Assembly (NCBI GenBank): GCA_013396635.1
Contig: WBMW01003126.1
Span: forward strand, 554,179 to 618,178
Direction of reading: 5' to 3'
From: Penelope pileata
Taxonomy: Eukaryota > Chordata > Aves > Galliformes > Cracidae
DNA: 64,000 bases
The notes under the pieces: generated by a model
What the model saw: only the letters and a program-made list of their open reading frames with translations
What the model was told of the DNA's origin: nothing
Database searches by the model: none
Made by a program: the position numbers and the translations under genes
Part shown: positions 13,801 through 25,800 of the stretch, in pieces
Layout: every line of letters begins with the position of its first letter
Numbering within the stretch: position 1 is the stretch's first letter

Positions 13801-16800
13801 GTTTCTTCAGATAAAGTGCTGTATTTTCCATCGCTTTGCCAGGATTCTGCCTTCCTAGGACGCATGGATCTGCCTGCATGTCCACAGGCACTTGCCATTA
13901 GGCCTCACTGCAGCAGCACGGACTGTAGGTGTGGGCAGTTTAGGCTTTACTGAAACTGCCCACACATACACAGGAAGTGTATCAGCAGTACTTACAGCCT
14001 GGATGGCCTGCGGACACCGCGCGTACAACACGAACATGTGGGCATAAAGGACTTCCCCGGAGTCCACCTGGAACTGGACATCACTTAAGTGGGGGTTGTT
14101 GACCATTGCACTGAAATCTTCAGCCAGAGACCTCAGGGAGGACTAGAAGACAGAATGAACACAAAGACAAGTTCTATTACAGCTGTCAGACATTTCCTGA
14201 CAAATGAGGGAAACACCCAGTCTGTCAGTGTTGCTGTATTGTGGGCCCCATTCTGGACGCACTGTCATTGCCTTCTGCTGACCATCAGCAGCCTTACCAA
14301 CGTAAGATCTTCCACAAGAAAAATAAGCAGACAAGTCTGTAAGTCATTCCTGGATTTGTTTTTCTCCTTCTCCTCCCTACTTTTTCACGGTCTGGCAATT
14401 GTGAGGAAAGGGCAGTTGTGCTGTGTTCTACTCTGCTTGTTCTGCCTCGTGTTACAGCACATTATCACCATCAGATTTTTGCCAAACCATTTCCTGATGT
14501 GGTCTAGCCACTGCCTGCTGTTGGCCTCCTGATCTGCTGCCTTCTACCACATTTTTAGGAAACTGTAGTTTTTGATAGACTCAAGCTCAGTTCATTGTAA
14601 TTAGAGTAAGAGGAAAGAGGATGACTCAGGATGGGGTAAGAAGTCTTCCTTCTCTCCTTCACTGGCTGGCAGTGACAGCTGAGAAGAGCAGCTCTGCAAC
14701 AAGGGGTTCACACAGAACGAATGCAGTTGCCTAGCTCAAAGGAATTTATGTGCTTGCTACCGAAACTCCTTTTGAGAATCCACTCAAAAAAAACCCCATT
14801 TTCTATTACAGTTCTAGAACACCTTGCTGGAAGCTTGGGGAGGGCTCGTTGCCTGAGCTGCCTGTGAGTGCTAACGGTGATGGCAACGTGAGGGCTGGGG
14901 CATGCTGCCAAGACAGAAATGATGTACATGGACAACGTACATGGCCTCTGCTCTGGAGCTGCTCCCAGAACAAACCCACCCCAGGCAATCCTCTAAAGAG
15001 CCAGATCCCTCTAGGCAAGTGTTCTGCCTCTGGAGGTGGCCAGTGCTTCAGAGAAGTGGGAAATACTCTCAGCTCACAGTGAAGAAAGTGACAAAGTGAA
15101 AACCAGTTTATACATAACACACTAAGGTCATTGACCTTGTGCTTTCTGAACACACTGCAGAGTTGGGGGAAATGCAAGATTTATTCTAGCGAACATCTGC
15201 ATGAGATGCAGTTCCACCTGGAACAACACAGCTCTTTATTTTATTAGCAGGTTTCCACAATTAGCTCAGTAGACTGTGGAAACCCAACCTCTCTGCTTGC
15301 TCCAGCATGTGTTTGCAGGCAGCCAGCAATAATCAGCACCAAAACAGCAGCACACACCAGAACACTTCTTCATAGGTGGGCTAGAGAAAACTCTGCATGT
15401 CATGGCAGTGGTGTGGACTGATCTCCAAGGGGAAGACAGGAAGCTCAGTCTGGAAACTAATCTGATGTTTCTTGCTTTCTTATTCTTGGCAGGTAGATAC
15501 CTGCAAGACAGTACCTCAGGAAGCCAGCACACAGACTCCTGATGCTGCGTTCCAGGCAGCCAGCCCAGAACAGCTTTCCCGCTGATGCTAAAATTAAAAA
15601 TCAAGAATGGGGAAATTAAATGAGACTAGAAACCTCCTGGCTGCACCATTCTTCGTGTAAAGTAAACAGACTGGTCCAAGGACAGCTTCAAGAGGGTACA
15701 TGCTCCTGTCAGAGCACACCCCAGAACACTCTCTGCTGCTGAGGAGGCCAGCTAGACTGGACCGCACAGATGTACCGAGGGTTTTAAGCACGGGCTGGGG
15801 AGATGTGTTACTGATGCAGTGGATGTATTTGCTCTACACGGTTACCACTGTTGTGTACACATAAAGCACAAATCTCTCCCACTGTCAATTCAGCCCTTCA
15901 TTTGCTCAGGAAACATGGAATCAAACTAAATCTGAACAAACAACCATAGCGTTACTGCTGGTAACCGAGTGTCAGCAACAACGTCAGAATGGTCTCTGTA
16001 TTGCTAAAGGCATTCAATAGACACAGAAGCTTATGAAGCAAGATGTCTCATCTGCTAAGGATTTTTTAATACCTCCAAAGAGCATCTAGATTTTCTGTAG
16101 CTGGGTTGCCTACATTTAGTACCGATTCCCACTTCAAAGATTTGTTTTCTTTTAGAAGCTTCTTAATTCTGTAAGCACAACACAACATTGTCTTCACAAG
16201 GCATCAAAATTTACCTGGCACCAGTTCCTACTACCTTTCATGGCATGATTAGTTATTATCAAACCAAAGATGGTAAGTTCCATGAGATAAAGTGGATGAT
16301 CCTGGAGATGAGTTAGGGGTTTTTTACATGCACTTTAATTCAAGAAAAACAATTATATGCCTGTGGGAGAAAGGAGAGGTGCATCCACAGTAAGATGTGA
16401 CCTACAAAACACTACTGTCTTTATAAGAAATTGTCTGTAACTTTCTAGCCTGTGGTTTTCACCCAGTCACCACAGAGAGCACAGTGGCTGTTAAGCTAGT
16501 TCCTCTGATACGTGTTCCCACAATTGAGGATCTTCTATACTAAATCCTTCTGCTGCTAACGTGAGCATCTAAGAAGTGCTCATCTTCCCTGGACCTCAAC
16601 AGTATTCCAACTCATCTATCAGGATTTTTTGTCTAATAATTTAGTGCAAGTCAGCCAGTCCCTGCAATGATTCTCTCTTCCATTGCTAGGCACAGTGTGA
16701 GAGGAAGGTGACAAGAGGAACAGCTCCATTCAGAACCCCAGACAGCAGCTGGGGATGTGAGCCTAGATGAAGCATCAGGCAACTCTCTCTCCTGGGGCTC

Positions 16801-19800
16801 CAGCAAACATGCTCTCAGGTAGCTTGGGATTTAAAGCAGAGTAACACCTATTGCAGTGCAGCTACAGCCCTGGTTCCTGGCCCAAATTCATGCTGTAGCA
16901 TAATTGTTTAACCTGATTCTCTCTACATAAATGATGCACAGGCTGGCTTTATGTTACCTGCCATTTTAAATCACCTTTCTTGTTAGGTGGGACAAGTACT
17001 GATCTTTAAGTAGTAAGCAAATACCAAAAAAAAAAAAAGGGGGGGGGGGGGGGGAGAAAAAAGGTTTGTCCTTACTTTCTTGCAGCTGCTCGTCAGGATT
17101 CTCTTCTCTTTGGGTGGAGGGACAAAACCAGTACATGGAATATCACTGGACGTCGATTCTTTTCCTCAAAGAAGAAAACGTGCATCACCAATCACGTACA
17201 ACTTCATCATGAGAAGAATGATGCAAGAACTCCTAACAGGATCCCTGCTGCAATGGCTCCCGAGGACAAATGCTGTAGTGAGCGTGACAAAGGATCACCA
17301 AGAGCAGTCCAATCGTGCCTGTTTTTGGAGGGGTATGGCTCTGGGCTGTGATGGGCTGTGGGTACTTGAGGACCATTCAGCCACGAGGAGCATCAATCTG
17401 CTGCAGATCTGTGTGAGCTGTTTTCACCCAGATGGAGGAATTGCTGAGTGCAGCATGCGTCTCCAGTGCACCTCTCAGTTTCCTCCAGTGTGAAAAAAAC
17501 TAGGGCACAGAGTAGGATGGGACACAGCTTGGCCTCACCCTAGCAGACAGAGAGAATGCATCTTGGATCTGCATTTCAACTTAGACAAAGCGCTCGTGGG
17601 CCCCAGTGCTCAGGGGCAGCCGGTGAGATCAGAGTTTTGCACAGCCTGATCCCTGTGGCAGTCTATACAGAGCACAGAACAGGATGTGGAGCAATGGAAG
17701 GTATCAATGTCTTCAGAAATGGGTTCAGTTGCATTACAGTCTGTACTCTACATTTACACACAGTATACATTTACATGAAGAAATGATTTCCCTCACCCAG
17801 GAACCTACATCTTCATTGAAAACCCAGGAGTATTTTCACAGGAGCAATAATTATTTGTTGCAGCTTAGCCAGAGTAGTGAGGAATATTACACCCAAGTGA
17901 AAACACACAGACAGGAGATCTTATCAAACATGTTCTGTTTCACAGGAGACCAGGAGACACACAGTACATTCTGCTAAACAGCCAGGCCACTTTAAGGGAT
18001 ACAACTGACATTAAAATGTGCAGATGTGCACCCCATGCAGCTATGTCTGGGGAGGTTAGAGCAGCCCGGGGAGGAATTCTAGGTGTTGTACTTTTTCAGC
18101 TCTGTATAGGTACAGATGAACTTCAGGTTTGTGTATCAACCATCCTTCTTGCATCTCTGTTTCACCTGATTATCTCAGGAACCAAAAATACAGTGCACAT
18201 AAAGTGTCCAAATAGTTGGGATGAACATTTTGGTACAGTCAGTGGACATGTGTGGGCTCTCTCCTGGAAGAAAGGCCTTTGATAGCTTTAAGGGTATCTT
18301 AAAATAAAATTATGTATCTGCTTTCTGAGAGTTCCCTTCAACAGTGGGATTTATGAATCATTTTAGAAAAATCAGTCTGATTGCAACTAGAGCTTACTGC
18401 AGAAAAATGTCCCCCTACAGTATCACCTCCTGGACCAAAAACATTTATTGGGTGCTGTCATAGCTCTCCTAACAAAAGTACAGCAAAAGTCTGGCTCTGT
18501 GTAGCTGAAGGGACTAGGGACAGGGCTCACCAAACAGCCACAATTTACCTGACTGCTCTGCTGCATGAACGTGGCCAACATCAAGGTTCCACTGAGTAAG
18601 GGTAAGTCCTTCCTTGGCCAATTCAACTAGGTCCTGCAGGTTCTGAATATCCTTCTGGCTGTGAGAGAAAAATTGCCCATCTCCTTCAGGGCCTGACTTG
18701 AATTCATCAGAAGTTTGGTCTCTATGCTCTACGCAGGTGGGCTCATGAGAACCAAGGTCAGGCTGAATTTGCTGGGATACTTTTGGTTCATCGGATCCTG
18801 CTGATGGCAGATCATCCTCTGGCTTATGATTCTAATCAAAAGAGGAGAAAAAGATACCCATTAGTTAGGTCTTCTGTGTATTTGCAAAGCTCAGAATACA
18901 GTCTCTAGTTCATACTTTCAAAATATCTAGTAAGGAATTACAGAGCATCCCTCACGCTTCTGAGGGAAAAACTCTGCAATTTGATAAAGGACATTCATGA
19001 GAAAAAATAACTCTAAAGAGAAAAAAGAAAAAGGAAACTATAACAGAAAATGAGGAAAAAGTGGTTTCACAAGGCACGTGTCTGTGCAGGTAACTGGCAA
19101 GTAGGGAGAAAGGCTATGACAATGCTCCCACTCCAACACTGAAATATTTCATTATTGCTGAAGTGCCTGGCAAAAGCTGCAGCTGAAGCTGCCCAGGTGC
19201 TTCTGTTCTGAGATCTGAAATATTTTTGCAGTCACATATAACCAAGCCAAACTTTCACCTTTGAGTTGATATTCTCCAGGTTTGGTCTCTGTTTCCCCAT
19301 GAAAATAGTTTTGTTTATTTCTAAGCAGAAATTTCTGAGAATGGAAGGAATCAAAAGGGGAAAACACACTCTTGCCCTGATTTTAAAAGTCTTCCTACTT
19401 TTTAAACTTCTCTGGAATTTTTTTTGTTTGAGCGAAAGGTCAAAAATCCTCATAGAATGGAGTGCTTCTACTACAGCAGTGGGCAGGGATAAGCTGGTGA
19501 AAAACTCTGGAATTTGACTAGAGAAAAAGTTACTTAATAAAATACCTATATATGCACAGCAGTTTTTGAACAGAAGCACCAAGCAATCCCTCAAGGAAGG
19601 CATGAAGGAAGGAAGAGAAGTAATATATTTTTTCTTGGTGAGCAAGTATGTAGTAAGATGAGAGATTAAAAGACTTCTGCCTCCTTCTGGAGGCATTTTT
19701 TTTTACAAAAATACAGAGCACTGAAAGAGGCAGGAGATCCAGATGAAAAACAGAATGAAACAGCGGAACAGAAAACAGGTTCAAAGCTCATGTGCCAAAA

Positions 19801-22800
19801 ATCAGTGGGATGCACAGGGAAAGCCTGAAGTGCAAATGCCTCACTTTATAACTCTGGGCACTCCCACACCTTCTCTGTGGAAGGCAGAAATATCAGTCTT
19901 CAGTTTAAACTTTTCACCCATTCCTTGCTGCCTGAGAACAATACAGAATGTCCCACGTTGGAAGGGACCCACAAGGATCACCAAGACCAACCTCTGGCTC
20001 CATGTAGGACCACCCAAGTCCAAACCCTATGTCTGAGAGCGGTGTCCAAATGCTCCTTGAGCTCCAGCAGCTTGGGGCTGCATAGCATGGTAACACGAGC
20101 CTTGGTCTTCTCTCCAAAAGTAAGAAATGAAAGTTTAAGATCATAAAACCTAACTGTACAACCAGGGGACAACAGTGAAGGAGAAGTGAGCATGCAAAGG
20201 CATGGGGTCATGGTTAAATACCAAGTGATGAAATAGAAAAGCTGCAGGGCAAGGGACCTTGGGCACATACAAACCAGAGAAAGGGCAAAAAGAGTGTCCC
20301 ACCTGCACGGGCTTCCAAGGTACAATTGGAGGGGTTAATCCAGTAGCATAGAACGATTCAGGGTCACAGGGTCCTGTCAGAGCGCTGAAATTCCACAAGA
20401 AGCAGTCTCTGTTTTTGGGCACTGGCAAGAGCCAGGCTGCTTTCCCAGATTCATCCTCCAGAATCCTGCTGGTGGGAAGCTGAGGGGTGGGAGGGAATTC
20501 CACCTCTTCTGCAAGCAGCATAGCTACCCGCTCCTCGATCCTTTTGCGCACCTTCTCTGGATCCTGGAGGAGTAATGGTGGAGTTGTCACTGGGCCTCTT
20601 CTACGCCGTTTTTTCTCTTTAAGAAGAAAAGAAAGAGGAGCACAAATAAACAAACAGCTGAACACATAGGGCAGAGGAGCATAACATGACAGCTCCTTCA
20701 AGTGTTGTAGTCAGTGACAACCAAAATGCAGCTATAAGCTGAACACAACTCTTAGGGTTTCTGCAAGGAGTCTGAAGCCTCACATCACCTCTACTGGAGA
20801 AATGAACTCCAGAAAAGACCAACTCCTGCTTGAACTGCTCTGCTGTCTGTTGAAAGATGTCACATCGCTACAAAATCTGACCATTATGGAAGCAACTGGT
20901 ATCTATGCAGCGTACGTTGTACCTCCTGGACCCACAGACTGGCATTTATACAGGTCTTGACTGGGTCCCAGTGCTTCACTGAAACGGGAGGGAAAGAAAA
21001 CAACCAAACAAATCCATGAAGAACTCCTTTTTTTGTGTGTGTGCGTCCTGGTCCGTGATGATACCAAACTGTAGCCAACACAACCACTGCTAAGCTATTA
21101 TTTGGCCATCCTGTATTTTACTAGCTTTGTCTTACTCAACCCCTAATCCCTTATTGGCAGGAGGGGAACCTGAGCAGGGTCATGAAGAGCAAAGTGCCCC
21201 CTCTATACAGCCCTCAGGATTCCCCATGAGATTCATAAGGGATTTCACGAAAACCCAGGGACACGCTGCAATCTTTCTTGACTGTGTGTGAATTCTGCAC
21301 ATTGCTGAAGATGTGACAGCTTAAATAAACAAAAAAAGGGCTGTCATCCCCCCTGTACCCAATGGGAAAGTTAAGTGAAGAGCAGGCTGAGTTACATCAC
21401 TCCTCCAATAACACAGTCTTTGACACTAACTCGCTTTAACACATACCTGATCCTGGCTTCCATTTGATTGGCAAAGCAGCCACGGGTTTCACATTTGTAA
21501 CTGATTTTACTTGTTCCTGCTTTTCTTGCTCCAACAGAGAGCGTGACATCGCCATAGCAACCAGCAAATCTTCATCCTTAGTCTCCATTTTGGCCCTCTT
21601 CTGCTTGTTCTTTGAGTCCTCCTTGGAGGAGCCTTTTCGCTTTGACCTGCTCGGCTGATTGCTGAAATACAAGAATGCAGCAGGGAGCCCAATTTAACAT
21701 GACTGGATCAGAGACAAGAAACACCAAGCACTCCAGAGAAGCTGCTCTACTTCATCAGGTTCCTGTACCTGGGATAATGAGAAGCTATTTGCAGTCCCTT
21801 CTTTCCCAGCAGAGATTAAAAGATTTCTTATCACCCATGGAATTTAGAGCAATTTTGAGAAAACCTTATTTTGAAACTGTAAGCACAAGACCACAATTTA
21901 AGCTTTATGTGTTTTTTAAACATTTGTGATCTCTATCCTGAACACTTTAAAAACGTGTATTGAAGGGCAAGAATAAATAGAAGTTGAAGCAGGATATAAC
22001 AAGATCACCAAAAAACGTTCTCCCAGTCTTTGTTCGCACAGGGCATACGTAATGGTCCCTTCTCAGCCCAAAGGGACTTCTGAGCCCTTCTACAAATGCA
22101 GCCAGGCACTGGTTGCTGCACTGCGAAGATGCAGCTCAAGTCCAAGACAGCAGATGCAGCTCTGCAGCGGGCACGTTTCAAAACATCACGTCTGCTTCCT
22201 CCTTGGCTCGAGGTGTGAATCCAGTACAGCCATAAGCTGAACAGCTGAGGCATTGGCAAGGCAGATGCTCAGGACAGACTGCACACACTCACAGTACGTG
22301 TTCAGCTTAATAAGCTCCAACACACCACTCAGCTTTATCGCATGATCGCCTCACAGAGCACAAATATTTCTGACAGAACACGGTCAGATAATTTACTCTC
22401 CATTTTGCTCCTGCCTGCTGACTTCTAAAGTCAGCCACCACCTGACCATTTCTAAAGGAAAACATGATTTCCCCAACTAACTACCACACTCTCCTCTTGT
22501 GGTAGCGGGTCATGGCTCTGCTTGACCTTCTTTGGACAGGAGCCTGCCTTGCTTCTACAGATCTTTCCCAAGATTGTAGGGTCAGTGTCTCTCAGGACAA
22601 AGGAACTAACCTGCATCTTTATTATCACCACTTACCTGGGAATCTGAAGAGGTGCCTCACCAAGTGTGGACACCTGCAACTGCACTGCCTGAAGAAGCAT
22701 CTTAGGAGGAACATCCATCTCGACAGCGCAGCGTTTCAGGTGACTGGCCCGGCTCTGGGGGGTCTGGAACTGCTTCCCACAGATGGGACATTCAGGGACC

Positions 22801-25800
22801 GCTGGTTTGCTGCAGGATGACATCTGTGCTTCCTCCATCTCATCCAGACACCTGTGAGACAACGGCAAAGCTTTAAAACTATCCTTGCTAAGATTTAAAC
22901 TACACCAAAGAAAAGGAAGTACAATCATCTCTCATATCTTTAACAGCCAAGGAAACATTCCCTAAAGAAATACAAATTACCTGTCCCCTGCTGTGATGGT
23001 TATGACATGTACCAGACAGCTGGACATTATAGCCTGAGGCATGTTAACAATATGTTGCTCCGAAACAAGTGCAAATAATGAACTCCTTTAACTTCATTGT
23101 GTGTCCATCACCTAATTCCTTTTTTTGCATTCATTCTAGCGTTCCAGCTAATTTATAAACCACCATTAAAAACAGCATCACCCTACCAGAAGTAGTAAGT
23201 CTTTCTCACCCAAAACACTGCCTACTTCTGTAGATATGACCTAGTGCAGCATCGAGAATGCAAGCCATTTTCAAGTCAGATACCTCACATGACAACGGCA
23301 GCATTTTGTGTCACAGAAAGCAGAGCAGCTGAAATGAACACTGCACTCTACAGTGATGGATAATGAACTTCTGATAATTTCTGGTATGCCAAGACCATAT
23401 AAAATTTTTTAAAGATTCTTTTCCTGTCCCCTCCAAAGAGATACACAGCACCTGTTTTCATCACCAAACGTTACAGAAATCACTCCCTGATTAGGGAGAA
23501 CACAGAACCTACGCACACAGGGTTGTGTAAGAGACAGCTGATGTACCAGGACTGGTGATTACCAGCTTGCTAGTGCATCTATCCATCTGCAGCTTTACAT
23601 CTTGTGATGAAGACTGCTATCAAAAAATCCGCTGCCAATATAACCTTGTAATCTCATCACTTGGTTACACGTTCAGCAGTTCAGAAAGCAGACAATTTCC
23701 AAAAACCATTCCTGACACACTGTCACAGCTTTGCAGTGCCCGTATTCTCAATGAGCAATAAGTATCTGAAGACAAAAACAGCAGCAACACCTCCAAAAAC
23801 GCAGCTGCAGACAGTGCAAACGAACGTGAGCTGCTCAGTAACAAGATGTAGGACTGGGCAGATCAAACTGCTCTTCAGCCTCTTAAGGTGCCGGAATTAA
23901 GAAACCACAACTGTCCCAATATGCTGCTTCTGATACTTTCTCAACAGAGAAGTACAGACTGTTAATTTACAAAGAGCTGCCTGCATGTAATATATTAACA
24001 GTACTTGATACCTGAAGCTAAGGACATCACTCAGTTAAGGGCCTGATTTCAGTGCAGCTGCTCCCCACCCTGACAAGGAAGGCACACCTTCCCTTAGCCT
24101 CCGCTCTCACTGCCAAGCGCTGCAATGCTGCTTCGTCATCTTTCTGAACAGCATCACTTTTCCCTCAGCAAACAACTCAGGTATGCAGTGACATATTAGC
24201 AGTCTGTACAAGACCAATTTTTAGCAAAACAGAGCAAACATCACTTTGCTGGTTGGAATTAGCAGATCTGCAATAACAGGTCCTCATTAATTTTGCTAGC
24301 CACTTTACAATCACAGCCCCTGTGGCACCACTGATAAAAGCAGCGTTTGCCTTAACATGCCTCTGCAGAAGCCCTGCAGGGCAAGACAATCAGCCTCTGC
24401 CTTGAGATCAAAACAACTTGCTAATTCAAGCCATCAAGGTCAATGTCACCTCTCAGATTCCCACTACCACGTGCTATAATGGCCAAGGTGACTGAACAGT
24501 CAGAGGTTAACAGGTAGAGGATGCAGAAAGGATGCAGCACGTTGGTCCTTCACCTGTTAACATGCTGCTCTCGTCGTGTTGAGTTCATGGCCGAGAGATC
24601 CTTCTGGCAGATCTGGCAGAAGAACAAGCCTGCATCCTCCAGGCTTTCCAGGGCTTCCTCTTGGGTTTGCTGCTGAAGGGCCAAAGCCAGAGCACCATCG
24701 TGCTGCATGGGTGGAAGATCGTGGACATCTGGCAAAGGAAAGATAAGCTAAGACAGAGAACCAAGAATCCTGTATGAAAGGCACGGAGCTGTTACACTTG
24801 TCATTACTAAACGAGACATGCAAAAGTCAATCACAATCTTTCACTCGTATCTCCACGTCTGTTCTCTCACATGGTAATGTACAAAATGCACTCTTCAAAC
24901 ACCACAGAACTGCACTACCCTGGGAGCAGCAGGTGGTGATTCATTCATAGCACATCTCATCCCAGAGCCAAGGCAGGTAAGCTTTGGCTGCAGTTGCTAG
25001 GGAGAATGTGAGATCCTATACATACACACACCGAAGATTTTGTGTTGATGCAGAACAAATGGGGCCTTGACTTAAAGAGTGAAAGCAGAGTAAAATTTCT
25101 GGGAAATGAGTTCACCTGCACAGAGCATACTTTGTAGAGAGCTTGGAGATCCACCAAAGATAGGGTCAACCTATGAGTCATATTCACTCAACAGCCACAT
25201 TGTCCCAAGGGAAGGATGGTATGGCTGACTGACCCTGTCAGAATCACAGCCTGCTTCCAAGAAGTCAATTATCCCTCCAGAATCTAGCATGAGATTAACG
25301 CGGCCTCAGAGAACAGCAGGGAGAAAAGAACAGACAGTCCTTTACCAAGTGAGAACGCAAGTTTTCTCAGTGATGCGAGGTGATTTACTCCGTGCTGCAC
25401 ACTGAGCCATTAGGCCAGCTGGGAACAAAGCCCAGGAATCCGGGCTGCTTCCCATGCAACCATTCTAACCAACCCACAGCACTCCTTCTGCACGCACAAG
25501 AGCTGACAAGAGAAACATACCATTCTCTGGTGAGTTCTGCTCCTGGCTTTCACCAGCAAAATCCCTGCTGGATACAGACTTCGGCAAGCTATCATCTGTG
25601 CTGTGTTTTAGCTGCTCAGGTGCCACTCTCTTGAACTGCTGCATTCTCTCCACTACCAGCTCTGCTACCCGTGTCTTCGAGCCTGTGAGGGGTGGGATCT
25701 TCGAGGTGGGTGAAGAGCAGGTCCCTGGCTGCGTAGCAGGATGGAAGGATAATGTAGTCTGGGAACAGCCACTCAGAGTATTTACTAGAAGGGGAGAAAA

